Part shown: one piece after another, positions 11,181-22,590 of the stretch
Position numbering within the stretch: position 1 is the stretch's first letter
Layout of the letters: every line of letters begins with the position of its first letter
From: Dactylorhiza incarnata
Lineage: Eukaryota; Streptophyta; Magnoliopsida; Asparagales; Orchidaceae
Reading direction: 5' to 3'
Length of the DNA stretch: 64,000 nucleotides
NCBI GenBank assembly: GCA_033032865.1
Contig: JAWHQI010000040.1
Span: forward strand, 8,477,001 to 8,541,000
The notes under the pieces: model-generated
What the model was told of the DNA's origin: nothing
What the model saw: only the letters and a program-made list of their open reading frames with translations
Database searches by the model: none
Made by a program: the position numbers and the translations under genes

Positions 11181-12721
11181 GTGAATGATATCTCAGCCGC
11201 TTCCTCCATGCAACCACCAAACAGCACGCCGGTCCGCCACCTTGCTCGGCCACTTCCGCCTCCAACCAGAGCTCCTCGACGCAGCAACAGCACCAGCCAC
11301 TATGCAGCCTGAGCCTCCATGTCAGCCTCCTCCTCCTCCATTTGTTTATATATATATATATCCATGCAAACCTCCGCCACCTCCAATCCAGAAGTTGCTA
11401 CGGCCAACATCTAAGCTCCTCCAGCCACCACGCATCAATAGCGTCGTCCATCTCCAGCTCCTCCACATCAGTGATCCGCACGAGCCCTCCATGCGCGCCT
11501 CCTCCGCCCAAGCAGTTTCTCCACGTCAATCCAACTCCTCCACGCTGCCATTGATGGATCAGACGTTTCACGTCCAGAAATCCCGCCATTGCTGTCAAAT
11601 GCATGGAAACGTCATTGATTTTTCTCCATTAAAATAGCCATGGGCCCCACCCCTCTATTTATTTTTCTTTTTTTAATTGCTTGGGATGGCTTGTTGGTTT
11701 GCACCTATAAATAAGGCTCATTGTAGAGGAAGAAGAGAGATATTTTTGGGAAATGAGATTTAGATATTTGCTTTTGTCAGAATTCTGGGAGAAAAAGGAG
11801 GTTTTGGTTTATTCATTTTCCGTCTCTTGTAACTCGTGTTGTTATTTTTTTGTATTTCTTTTTTATGCTTTTATTTCGTGTAACCTCTATTTCTGCTAGC
11901 AATAAAATATTATTTTGATTATTTCTATTTCAATTTTTGTGACAATCTGTCTATCGTCATTTTCTTCTTATTTCATCATGTCGTATAATAATGATTCCTT
12001 CATCTCCATGAGTAACTAATTCCGATAGTGCTAGATCGCGACGATATGAGGATGAGATAATTTTGCTATGATTTTTAGATTTGCTTTTCTCTAATTGTTG
12101 AACGCTTACGATTTACCTTTGATCTAACAAATTATTAAGAGGCAATATCATCAATATATAGTCTTCATATTGTTTTCGTTCTTTAGTTGGCCGAGAGGCT
12201 CGTAAGTCAAATCGATCACTCATTGGTAAAAGGAGTAGAACGCAACCCTCGAGAGATGACGATGTAACTCTTTTGGATTGGAGTAAAATCTAATAGCGAG
12301 GTTCACTTCCTAAAGCAAGTCTTACGGGATGTGATTTTAGAACCAAAGTTCGGTCGATACACCTAAGCTTAGTTGAGCCAAATCCTCGAAAGACGAGTGT
12401 TCATGCTGCGGGAACGTTCACGGTCATAGCCTCTTTAACAAGAGAATTGCATTGCTACTTTCATTTCGTAATTTTATAAATCCGAGGTGACTCAAAGATC
12501 GGGTACTAGTTTTAAACCATTGATTTAATTCCGTTAGCATTTCTTTTAGTTTTTACTATTCGCAACCACAACACAATTTGTATTTGATAAGATAATAACA
12601 ATTTTCAAAGTAGAATTACTCAACCACCCCGAGTCTAATGCGACCTTGGTTTTTATAAACCTATACAACTTTCGACGCGGTACACTTGCCTTGTCGTTTG
12701 CAGTCATAGTTTTGCGCATCA
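10792..12721 (+). repeat. 3' LTR of A
   Basis: Starts TGATGAGTGC and ends GCATCA. The terminal hairpin seen in the 5' LTR has two arm substitutions here. TATA box at 11706-11713, AATAAA at 11901-11906, and GGTCAC/GTGACC palindromes near 10979 and 11080. Confidence 0.9.
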
Positions 12722-12995
12722 GTTGGCGACTAGGTCTGGGTAGGACTTAGGGCAGAATTCACCTCGTGTTGGCGACTGGGTCTAGGGAGTAGATCTAGGG
12801 GGTGCTCGAGGCCTTTCTGGGGATAGAAGGGCTAGAGAGGCTTGAGGCCATATCTGGGGAGAGATCGGCTAAATCCAACCGGTTCTTAGTGAGAAGAGTC
12901 GGTATAGAAAACAAAAAGAGTATTTCATATTTTGCCTTGGATTTCTAGCGTCATAGAAATCAGATTTTGTAACCAAATTTTATTAATGATAATCA

Positions 12996-14196
12996 TGTTA
13001 AAAACTTGAGGTCCGGAGGAGAAGTGAGAAAATGCAGAACACACTTCACAAAACCTTTCACAAGTGTAGCACAACAATGACAATGAGAAGACCGAATAGT
13101 GCTATGGTATTAACTATCTCATTACAATGTGAGGTATACATGGCAAGAAATGATTCATAAGAATCATGGAGGAGAGAAGCACAAAACACAAAGGGAAAAC
13201 AAGCTGCAGCGACCTGACGACTTGAGACCGCCAGACCGCGCGAACAGACAAGCCAGATGGAAGCCTCTGAGACCACGCGAACATAATATAAGCCGCACCT
13301 GCCAGACCGCAACCACAGACCGCTGACCTGCTGCTATATTCCTCTGCTAAAAACAACAGTTCGCACTTCTTGATCGCCCAGACCGCACGGTCTTGATCCC
13401 AGAAGAACCCGCGAACTCTGATCAAAGAACTGCTACCTGTGACAGACCGCAACTCAATACCGCCTGGTCACTTAAGACCGTCTGATCAACTGAGTCCACT
13501 ACACTAGATTAAGAACACCTAAACTCAGTTCGCCCAGACTGGTTTATTCAAAGCTGGAAGAAGGGAGACAAGCTGACCGCGAGCTGCTAGCCGCTAACCT
13601 GAGAACACACAAACCGGTTAGACAAGATCTCAAACCGTGCGACCTCAAATTAAGACCGACACAATCAAGCCAACTTTGGTTCTTACAGTTCTCGTTATTA
13701 ATGACGGGCCCTGCACCCCTATTTATAGGCGTACGGACGGATGTCGTCACCGCACAAACCGTGATACAATAACCGCCCATCAGATCGCGAGCAGTCTCAT
13801 AAACCAGACCGCCCGAGCTCAGCAAAGCTAACAGCTCCTTATTAAACCATACAGTTATCACAAACTGCCCGGGTACCGCGGTCTCCGAAAAGCAGACCGT
13901 CCGGTTTTATTACAAAGCAAAGAACTTCTTCAATAACGAGACCGACTAGAACAGTCATCAAACCTCCCGGTCACTAAAAGAAGGCATACCTACTATAACA
14001 CCTGGCCGAGTTGAACAAGTCACCAGAACAAACCTGCGCAAGCCGCCTGTACAGCAGTGGTCTCCCAGATCAGACCGTTCAGAACAACCCACCTGAGACA
14101 AAACCAACCAGAAAACCAGCGCAGACCGCGCGGTATCTGCGGTTTCCAATCCGCAGACCCCCAGCAACATTCCACTTCTACTTCAAAAATTTAACA
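12996..14196 (-). repeat. 3' LTR of B
   Basis: 1,201 bp. Dense in AGACCGC and GCGGTCT words. The minus-strand TATA box TATAAATA is at 13727-13720. The polyprotein stop codon falls inside the first bases of this LTR on the minus strand. Confidence 0.92.
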
Positions 14197-15670
14197 CTCC
14201 CCCTTGAAGTGGGAAGTGGAAGTCAGCCCAAGCAAACTCCGCAACCAACCAAATGGTCCCTTCGCCAGTGGCTTAGTAAATATGTCAGCAACATTCTCCT
14301 TGATCTGCACATGCTCCACAATCAGAGATCCCTCCAACACCTTCTCATGAATGAAATGGTGATGAATCTCTATGTGCTTTGTACGCGCGTGACAAACTAG
14401 ATTGTTCACCAGTTTGAGAGCACTCTCGTTGTCACCACGTAGCAGAGTAGGACCTCACACCTTCCTATGAATGTCCTCCACAAGCCTCCTAAGCCAGTTG
14501 GCTTCCTGAGCCGCCAAAGCCGAAGCTTTGTACTCCGCTTCTGTGGTAGAGACAGACATAGAATCCTGCTTCTTGCTGCACCATGATATAGCTGTAGAGC
14601 CTGTCATAAAGACATACCCAGACGTCGACCTCCGATCATCCGAATCTCCTCCATAATTAGCATCCATGTACCCGTTCAAGCAAAAGCCCGAATCTCTCCC
14701 ATAGAAGAGAACCAAATCCGAGGTGGATTTGACATACTTCAATATACTCCTAGTCGCCACAAGATGAGGCTTCCGAGGATCTGCCATAAACCGACTCACC
14801 CTGCCAACTGCATAAGCAATATTTGGCCTCGTGATCATCAAGTATATCAAGCTTCCGACCAAATCCCGGAACACCAAAGGATCGGTAAGAACCTTCCCTT
14901 CATCTTGCCGAAGATGAACTCCAACCTCCAGTGGTGTAGACGTGCTCTTCCCCCTTCCATGGCAAATCTCTTAACGATTCGATCCGCATAGCCTTTTTGG
15001 GAAACGAGCATACTACTCTCTTTCCTCTCCACTTCGAGCCCAAGGAAATGGCGGAGCTCACCCAAATCCTTCATCTCAAATCTGATAGCTAGCTCAACAC
15101 GAAGCCTAGCTACCTCCATCTCAGAATTCACCATGACGATCATATCATCAATGTACAACAACACCAAGACCTGAAGCACTCCCATCTTCTTTACGAATAA
15201 GCTTGAATCTGAATCAGAAGCAAAATATCGGCAGAACTGGAGGTATTCTGCGATCTTCCCATACCACGCCCGAGGCGCTTGCTTCAAGCCGTAAAGAGCC
15301 TTCTTGAGCTTGCAAACATATCTTGGTTGCTCTCCGGATACATAACCAGGTGACTGATCCATGAAGATATCCTTGTCAATCTCGCTATATAAGAAAGCAT
15401 TCTTCACGTTGAGTTGCCAAATCTTCCACCCTTGGCAAGCTGCCAATGCGATCACCACCCGGACCGAAGTCATCTTGGCAACGGGGCTAAATGTTTATTC
15501 ATATTCCTCCCCATACTTCTGAGAGAAACCTCGAGCTACAAGGAGAGCCTTGTACTGCTCAATACTTCCATCAACCTTCTTCTTCAGTTTGAAAACCCAC
15601 TTGCAAGTCACCGGAGTAACTCCCTCAACCATAGGCACCAAGTCTCATTCTTCTTGAGGGCAGCCATCTC
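14191..15670 (-). pseudogene. B reverse transcriptase and RNase H (decayed)
   Basis: RT starts near 15670 (DEEMAALKKNETW), is frameshifted near 15645, and resumes at 15473 through [12 protein letters not shown] and LLYIDDMIVM. The first metal-binding position, normally QLDVKNAFL, reads QLNVKNAFL (Asp to Asn); the YIDD box is intact. RNase H follows from 14877 (DANYGGDSDDRRSTSGY, then VSTTEAEY) and ends with TKHIEIHHHF and VADIFTKPLA, with the frame broken near 14452. The end overlaps the polypurine tract and the first LTR bases. These enzymes would copy the element RNA into DNA in the particle. Confidence 0.93.
14197..14206 (-). promoter_or_regulatory. Polypurine tract of B
   Basis: The minus strand reads CAAGGGGGAG directly against the LTR start TGTTAAA. 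These bases also encode the last residues of the polyprotein. Confidence 0.75.
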
Positions 15671-16068
15671 TTCATCCATGGCTCCTTCCCACTCCTTGAC
15701 TCCAACGACATTTTCATAACATGATGGCTCTCTCTCATCCAGGGGGCCTGTGAAGAAACATGAGACAAAGCTCACCAAGTTCTGGCCCGTATACCGATCA
15801 GGTGGAATAATGGTCCTCTTGGACCTCCTCAGAGCTTGACTCTGAACCACCTCTTCCACTGCAGCTTCTGGACTTGCTCTCCTCTTAGGTAGACATGGAG
15901 CATCGCTCCCCCTTCTTCCTGAACCTGAAGCACCTGGCCCAGAGCTATAAATACCTGGAGCACCTAGAGAAACATGCAACTACACCAGAGCTTCCCATGC
16001 AGCTTCCTCTGGTCCACCATATACCCTGCTTCCTTGTAACTCAACAGAAGAGCTACCTTGGTATGACG
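15671..16068 (-). pseudogene. B integrase-RT linker
   Basis: The minus-strand frame at 15979-15671 encodes a Gly/Pro/Ser-rich stretch followed by RRSKRTIIPPDRY, the basic region typical between copia integrase and RT. The junction with integrase (16068-15980) is out of frame. Confidence 0.7.
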
Positions 16069-17061
16069 TCATCTCGTCGAATACCACATCCCTACAGACC
16101 ACATATCTCCGTGTCTCGGGATCCAGCATCTCCACCCTTTCTTCTGGTCATCATAACCGACGAAGACTAGTTTCCTTGCCTTAACATCTCGCTTTGTTTG
16201 AAGGGCATCCGGAACATGCACATAGCAGGTAGAACCAAACACTCGAAAGTGTTCCACGCTTGACTTCTCCTTGAACATCAAGTCATGAGGGGTCTTCATG
16301 TTGATGGGACTGAGAGGCATCCAGTTGATAACATAGGCCGCACAAGACATTCCTTCTACCCAGAAGGACTTTGGGATACTCTTGGCATGAAGCCAACATT
16401 TGCAGGTCTCCGTCAGGTGACAGATCTTATGCTCTGCAACTCCATTCTGTTGTGGAGTGTGAGCACAAAAAAGCTCCCTTTGGATGCCAGGCTTCCTGCA
16501 GAAGTTATAGAACACCTTGGAGGTGAACTCCCCTCCATTGCCAGTTCTGAACTTCTTCACCCGCAGGTTTAGCCTACCTTCCACCAGCTCCTTGAACTCC
16601 ACAAACCTCTCGAACGCCTCCGACTTCTCCTTCAGAAAATACACCCAACTATATCTGGTGAAGTCATCAACCAAAATCAGCATATACCTACTACCTCCAA
16701 GACTGGAAGTGTTGGTAGGTCCAAACAGATCACCATGGATGCACTCCAATGGTCTTTTACATCTGCTTTGTGATTTGTCAAATGGAAAGCGCTGAGCTTT
16801 ACCAAACTGACAACCTGCACAAACGTGACCATCTCCAAAAGATGACAAGCTAGGCAGACCTTTCACCAGGCCTCTACCCGCCATAGCTTTTAACTTATCC
16901 ATCCCAACATGCCCAAGTCTTTCGTGCCAGATAGCAGCGCTGTCATTAGCCCTCATCTTATCAACATAAGAACTTGTTGAAAGAACAAACAAGTCCTTCA
17001 CCCGTCTCCCAACATGAGTACCCTCAGCTTTCACCGCTGAAACATTTCGGAGAAATTTCAC
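16069..17061 (-). pseudogene. B integrase (catalytic Asp lost)
   Basis: A 330-codon frame. The pre-integrase zinc-binding region keeps its HHCC residues (WHERLGHVGMDKL, then VCAGCQFGKA). The core has the first Asp in IHGDLFGPT and the Glu in PQQNGVAEHK. The second Asp, normally in RTDNGGEF, is Gly (RTGNGGEF), which should abolish strand transfer. The C-terminal copia segment (VFGSTCYVHVPDALQTKRD, then KLVFVGYD) is present. It is separated from the upstream protease frame by one stop codon at about 17060. Confidence 0.93.
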
Positions 17062-18264
17062 TTATGTTGGACCAAACAGAACGTGATAGCCAACATCCAC
17101 CTCATTGGTCACCGAGAAGAGATTCTTCTTCATTCTCGGAACATGATAGACACTATTCAACGCAAGACTACCTCTATCATCTTTCAATGAAACCACACCC
17201 TCCTTTTCAACTACATGAACAGTATCATCGGCCGTAATGATAGCGTCATTACCTGTATATGCCTGCAATGAGGAGAACTTTGACTCATCCCCAGTGAGGT
17301 GATGACCACACCCAGAGTCCACTATCCAATCATCCTGATAGTTAATGGAAGTCATAGACCGAACACATGTGCCTGTCATGAATGCACCTCCACCACCCCA
17401 ACTACCTTCAGAATTGGAACCAGCCTCCTCCTTCCCTGCAAACAGCCCTGGCTGAAGATTGACTTTCCAGTCTCTTTTGAAATGACCAAGCTTGTTGCAC
17501 CTGATGCATCTAGGTCCTTCCTGCTTCTTCCCATTATGCTTAGGAGCATAGCTTCTCTCCTGCTGATATGAAGTAGACGGGCCATCATCTCCAGATGTCT
17601 TCTTCTTCTTCTTGTCCCATATCTTCTTCTTGCCAGAAAAGAGAACCTCACCTTCTCCCCCAGAGACAGACATCCCAGCCATTTGCTTAGCCAAACTTTC
17701 CTGCGAAGCAAGTAAGTTCTCCAGCTCCATTAACGAAGGCTGATTGGCCCAGCCTTAAACATAAGTAACAAAGGCCACATACTCCCTCTGCAAGCCGCGG
17801 ATTATGTGCCTCTTCAGCTTAGCTTCTTAGATAGGCTCATCCGGTTCCAAAGCCGATATCTCTGTGCAGAGGTTCTTCATCTTCAAGAAGAACGTTGAGA
17901 TAGACAAATCCCCCTGAGTTGCTTTCGATAACTCATTCTCCAAGAAATGTAGCCTAGCTACATTCTTCTTATTGAACAAGCCATCTAAGGTTGTCCAAAT
18001 TTCAGCAGCTGATCCACACCCGATGATGTGATCAAACAACTCCAGAATGATAGCTCTCTTGAGAGTGAACTCCGCCTTAGCATTCGTTCTTCTCCAAGAC
18101 TTCACGAGCTCAGCATTCCCTTGAGCAGGAACAACAGCTTGTCTTGCTTCTCCTCCTACTACCTCCCACAAATCCTAGTAGCTCTCCATGCAAGACTTCC
18201 ACTTCTTTAAGTTAGTCTGCGTAAGGAGCTCAATACCAAGACCTCTAGCATATCCTCCTTCCAT
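17062..18264 (-). pseudogene. gag: B gag and protease (decayed)
   Basis: An ATG at 18264 begins MEGGYARGLGIELL. The copia gag (UBN2-type) continues through WTTLDGLFNKKNVARLHFLE with stops at about 18177 and 17828. The second half (17730-17062) has a zinc knuckle CIRCNKLGHFKRDW in which the final Cys is Trp. The protease active site DDWIVDSGCGHHLTGD lies near 17320 and retains DSG. Gag packages the RNA; the protease matures the polyprotein. Confidence 0.88.
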
Positions 18265-18340
18265 TGCTATCCCGCTGATTGCTAAGCACTTGAGAAACCC
18301 GAGAGAAGTATTATCAAGTTCTGCTCAACAACCCCAACAA

Positions 18341-18356
18341 CCTTCCTCTGATACCA
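18341..18356 (-). other. Primer binding site of B, initiator-Met type
   Basis: The minus strand reads TGGTATCAGAGGAAGG immediately after the 5' LTR end. The first 11 bases are the initiator-Met tRNA complement common in copia elements. Confidence 0.85.
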
Positions 18357-19558
18357 TGTTAAAAAACTTGAGGTCCGGAGGAGAAGTGAGAAAATGCGGA
18401 ACACACTTCACAAAACCTTTCACAAGTGTAGCACAACAATGACAATGAGAAGACCGAATAGTGCTATGGTATTAACTATCTCTTTAAAATGCGAGGTATA
18501 CATGGCGAGACATGATTCATAAGAATCACGGAGGAGAGAAGCACAAAACACAAAGGGAAAACAAGCTGCAGCGACCTGACGACTTGAGGCCGCCAGACCA
18601 CGCGAACAGACAAGCCAGATGGAAGCCTTGGTGACTGCGCGAATAGAATACAAGCCGCACCTGCCAGACCGCAACCACAGGCCGCTGACCTGCTGCTTTA
18701 TTCCTTTGCTGAAAACAACAGTTCACACTTCTTGATCGCCCAGACCGCACGGTATTGATCACAGAAGAACCTGCGAACTCTGAACAAAGAACTGCTGCCT
18801 TTGACAGACCGTAACTCAAGACCGACTGGTCACTTAAGACCGCCTGATCAACCGAGTCTATTGCACCAGATTAAGAACACCTAAACTCAGTCCGCCCGGA
18901 CTGATTTATTCAAAGCTGGAAGAAGGGAGACAAGATGACCGCAAGCTGCTAGCCGCTAACATGCGAACACAAAAACTGGTCAACAAGATCTCAAACCGCG
19001 TGACCTCAAATTATGACAGGCACAATCAAGCCAACTTTGGTTCTTACAGTTCTCGTTATTAATGATGGGCCATGCACCCTTATTTATAGGCAAACAGATG
19101 GATGTCGTCACCGCACAAACCGGGATACAATAACCGCCCATCAGATCGCGAGCGGTCTCACAAACCAGACCGGCCGAACTCAGCTAAGCTAACAACTCCT
19201 TATTAAACCACATGGTTATCACAAACTGCCCGGTTACCGCGGTCTCCGAAAAGCAGACCACCCGATCTTATTGCAAAGCAAAGAACTCCTTCAATAACCA
19301 GACCGACTAGAACAGTCGTCAAACCGCCCGGTCACTGCTAGAAGGCAGACCTACTATAAAACATGGCCGACTTGAATAAGTCGCCAGAACAAACCTGCGC
19401 AAGCCGCCCGGACAACAGCGGTCTCCCAGATCAGGCCGCTCAGGACAACCCGCCTGAGACAAAACCAGCCAGAAAACCAGCGCAGACCGCACAGTCTCTG
19501 CGGTCTCCAATCCGCAGACCGCCCAGCACCATTCCACTTCTACTTCAAAAATTTAACA
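18357..19558 (-). repeat. 5' LTR of B
   Basis: 1,202 bp. The minus-strand TATA box TATAAATA is at 19088-19081. It carries many AGACCGC/GCGGTCT words, including an inverted pair at 19500-19522 (7-bp arms, 9-bp spacer, 23 bp overall). The matching site in the 3' LTR near 14138 has decayed. Confidence 0.92.
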
Positions 19559-19713
19559 AATCATGTCTTTTTCTATTCAATAAAATTGATTTACTACTCT
19601 TTGTTTTTTATTCTCTTTTATTCAAATAAAATATCAAAAGTTTTCTATAAAAATTTAAAGTTTTCTAAAATTCTTATTCACCCCCCTCTAAGGGCGCCTC
19701 AAGATCCAACAAG

Positions 19714-19729
19714 TAGTATCAGAGCGAGG
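19714..19729 (+). other. Primer binding site of C
   Basis: TAGTATCAGAGCGAGG lies two bases after the C 5' LTR end. It is the initiator-Met tRNA complement with one substitution. Confidence 0.75.
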
Positions 19730-19739
19730 TTATTCCAAA

Positions 19740-21240
19740 ATGGTTTTACCACCGGGAATAATGGCGCCTCTTGATCATGATCTCGCTTCTGCTAGTGGGG
19801 AAAATTTTAATATAAATGAAAAATTATTGTCACCACCTTTATTTATGGGCCAAAATTATAAAAGGTGGAAAATATTAATGAAAATTTTTCTTAAAGCCTT
19901 AGATAAAAAAGTTTGGAATATTACTATTGAAAAACAACCTAGCGTATTAATTAGAAACGAAACTATTTTAATTGCAAAATCTATAAATAGTCTATTTTGT
20001 GCGTTAGATCAAAATATTTTCAAACTCATTTATTCTTTACCTACCGCATATGCGATTTAGAATTTTCTTGAAATACTTATGATTCACCTTCTGTAGGTAT
20101 GGAACAAATGCAAGAACTGGAGAACATACAAGCTTGCACAGATATTCAAGAAAGCTCCTCTCATGATGATTCATTGGAGTGCACATCAAGTGGAAGAGAA
20201 GAAGAAATCTTATCTTTGGAAGAGGAGTGCCAAAAAGATGTCAAAGGAACTATTAGTTCAAATCTTGCCTCTTCTGATAGCAATGTAAGCAAATCAAATT
20301 CTTCTCTTTTTGTGACAAATTCCGTTTACACATTACATATGCAACAAATTGGTAAATGTAAAATGATGAAATTGAAAATTGCTAATAAGAAAATACATTT
20401 AGAAAATAAAAGATTAAAAGCTATATCTAATGTAGAAACAAAAATCGATTTGCTTGATGACTCTCACTCTTGCTCGTTAATCAAAACTGCTTCACCTTGT
20501 ATCAAATATAATGAATTAAAAGAAAATTACAAGAAACTTTAAAAGGAGCATATTTGTGTAAAAGAACAAAATGAACGATTATGCTTAGAAAATTCATCTT
20601 GTAAAAGTAATCGTGCTATGTGTAAAAATTATAAAATTGAAATAAAAGAGATGGATGAAATATATGAGGAATTGAGAAATAACTATCAAAATCATATTGA
20701 TTCAATTCTTTCCACTCATAAAAATAGCACAATTGCTTACAATAAAGCTAGACATAATCTTATGATCAAAAATGATGAATTAAAATAAAAAATCAACTTG
20801 TTTATGAAAATTATGAATGAGAATTCTCAACACACAAATTCATAATATCAAGCAATATCTAAAAGCAAGTTGAATATGAATATGAATATCTTGACTAAGC
20901 ATAATAATGGGAGTAAGAAACACAAAGTTTTTGTAAATCAAAAGCCAAATTACTATTATTTAAGAAACTATGAATCTCCCAAATTAAATTCAAATGTGCA
21001 AAAATTTCATATGAAAAATAATTTCAAAAGTCATTACTATTTTATGCCTAAGTTTAATGAATATGGAAATTTGATGCATAACTATAACTCTAAACCTAAG
21101 TATGAGTAGAGACCCAAAATTAAGATGAAGCCTTAACTCCACATGAAAGGGTTCATTCTTGCTCATCTACCCAAAAATCATCTCAATATATTTGGGTACC
21201 CAAAGGAACCGTTACACTTGGTTCCATATGGATACCTAAA
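19740..21240 (+). pseudogene. gag: C gag remnant, copia (SIRE-like)
   Basis: The ATG at 19740 opens a gag N-terminus (PPLFMGQNYKRWKILMKIFL) that ends at 20060. A Lys/Glu-rich, coiled-coil-like segment follows at 20099-20542, then an Asn/Lys/Tyr-rich tail (20870-21109). Near 21190 the sequence reads IWVPK-like residues, the signature usually found at the end of gag just before protease in SIRE-like copia elements. Stops and frameshifts break it at 20060, 20540, 20786 and 21107. No zinc knuckle is evident and no protease follows. Confidence 0.65.
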
Positions 21241-21678
21241 TCTCCTATTCATTAGGTATCATCATATGCATGAAGTATAATCTTTCAAAAATGAAATATA
21301 CAAATTTCTACTTCATGATAAGCTTCAATGTCTCTTTAGTTTTCTTTTTGTTCTCTTATTTTTTAAACTATCATGTCATGGTCACCTTATACATTATTAG
21401 AAATATGATTTTATCTCTTAAAAGCTTAATAAGTTTATAAAATCAAATTGATCAAAATTCAAAGTCATAATTTATTTTGGTGACCTATCTATCCTTCTTA
21501 TATTCATTACCTATAAATATCTTATATTATCCATATAAATCAAATTCTAATTTCTGTTATGAGATATTTATCTAAATTAATATAATAATGAACTTCAATT
21601 GTTCTCTTTCAGAAAATGTTGAGTCTATAATTTTTTAAATATTAAGTATGGATAGCAACCAATAACACTTAAATATCT

Positions 21679-21772
21679 TAAGAAAGGGAGATTTGGGATG
21701 TCACCCCATCACATCTCCTAGTACCGGTGGGAACCCTTTATAGTGTAGACCTCGGGAAGTCCAAGATCCACA
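21679..21772 (+). repeat. Shared ~90-bp box, copy in element C
   Basis: Shows agaaaggga, tttggg, ccatcaca, cctagtacc, ggaaccctt and gggaagtccaag in the same order and spacing as the boxes of element A at 8016 and 9621. Identity to A2 is roughly 70% by eye. Confidence 0.55.
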
Positions 21773-22585
21773 CTAAATTGCTAAGTCCGACTAAAGCCTA
21801 GCAAAGATCAAATTAATTATAGACTCAAGCGCGCTCTTGCAATAACCGAAAAAGGTAAATTATCATTATCTTGCCTTTCAAGAAGTTTACATATTTTTGT
21901 TTAAAAATAAATACAAAAAGTCATATCATTTCTCAAGTGATCTATATATTTCTTTTTGTTTATCCTTCTAAATCCCTTACCTATACGAGTCTCTTATCAT
22001 CATTATAAGTTAAATTAAAAATGTGGTGTATGATGTTATCATGACTAATGAAATAATTGTCAAAAATGGATTTAAAAGCAGTATTAGGGGACTTACACTA
22101 ATAAATTAAATGCGCGACTTTTTGAATATTTGTCTAATTTCTTTGTAGCATATGATAACCCCTATATTGAAAAATTACAATAATGATGAATATTAATTCA
22201 CACACTCCACAATGATCGTATGCTAAAATTCACAAAAATCATATATCATAATTCATGATTTATCAATGTTTATCTTAAATCAACTATTTCTATCAACCTT
22301 AGGAACTATGAAATATATGATGGATAATTGGTATTATAATTTCATACTCAATTTTGTGTGTGATGTGCATCAATATTAATTGCATGTATATCATTATATG
22401 TAAACCTTTGAATTAACATGGTATCAAATAGAATTGTCACTCCATTCTAGGTCTATAAAAATTCAAAACTCTATGATTGAATACATGCAACTCATTTATA
22501 TGCTTGTAACCTTTACATAACATTGCACCTTCTTACCATAACTTTCATTCTAGCATCATCACTTGCTATAAGTAGAAATCAATTT
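21773..22585 (+). other. Non-coding interior of C
   Basis: AT-rich with no ORF. The stretch at about 22380-22580 resembles 25050-25260 beyond the solo LTR (caaatagaat, gaatacatgcaac, catgctagtta-type words), suggesting an old internal duplication. Confidence 0.45.
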
Positions 22586-22590
22586 CTATG

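Larger units (their letters stand above)
5946..12721 (+). mobile_element. Element A: non-autonomous Athila-like Ty3/gypsy element
   Basis: Flanked by TSD gttgg (5941-5945 and 12722-12726). LTRs are 1,938 and 1,930 bp and differ by roughly 5% by eye. The 2.9-kb interior holds an Asp-tRNA-type primer binding site and polypurine tracts, but no RT, integrase or protease motif in any frame. A short decayed ORF region is its only coding content. The Asp primer site and the acattg...tatgggggtgt tract are typical of Athila-group gypsy elements, so A looks like a large internal-deletion derivative of that group. Confidence 0.88.
12996..19558 (-). mobile_element. Element B: full-length Ty1/copia retrotransposon, minus strand
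   Basis: Flanked by TSD aatca (12991-12995 and 19559-19563) inside the 5' LTR of C. LTRs are 1,201 and 1,202 bp, start TGTTAAA and end TTTAACA. Read on the minus strand the order is LTR, primer site, gag, protease, integrase, RT, RNase H, polypurine tract, LTR, which is the copia order. Every catalytic module has at least one lesion, so B is not autonomous now. Confidence 0.95.
5201..19711 (+). repeat. 5' LTR of C, split by elements A and B
   Basis: Native pieces are 5201-5945, 12727-12995 and 19564-19711. Together they match the 3' LTR at 53271-54385, apart from a ~48-bp tandem duplication near 12727-12775 where gttggcgact...aattc is repeated. The U3 has a palindrome cluster built on AACGC/GCGTT, for example ctaacgctagcgttag at 5482-5497. 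Confidence 0.85.
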
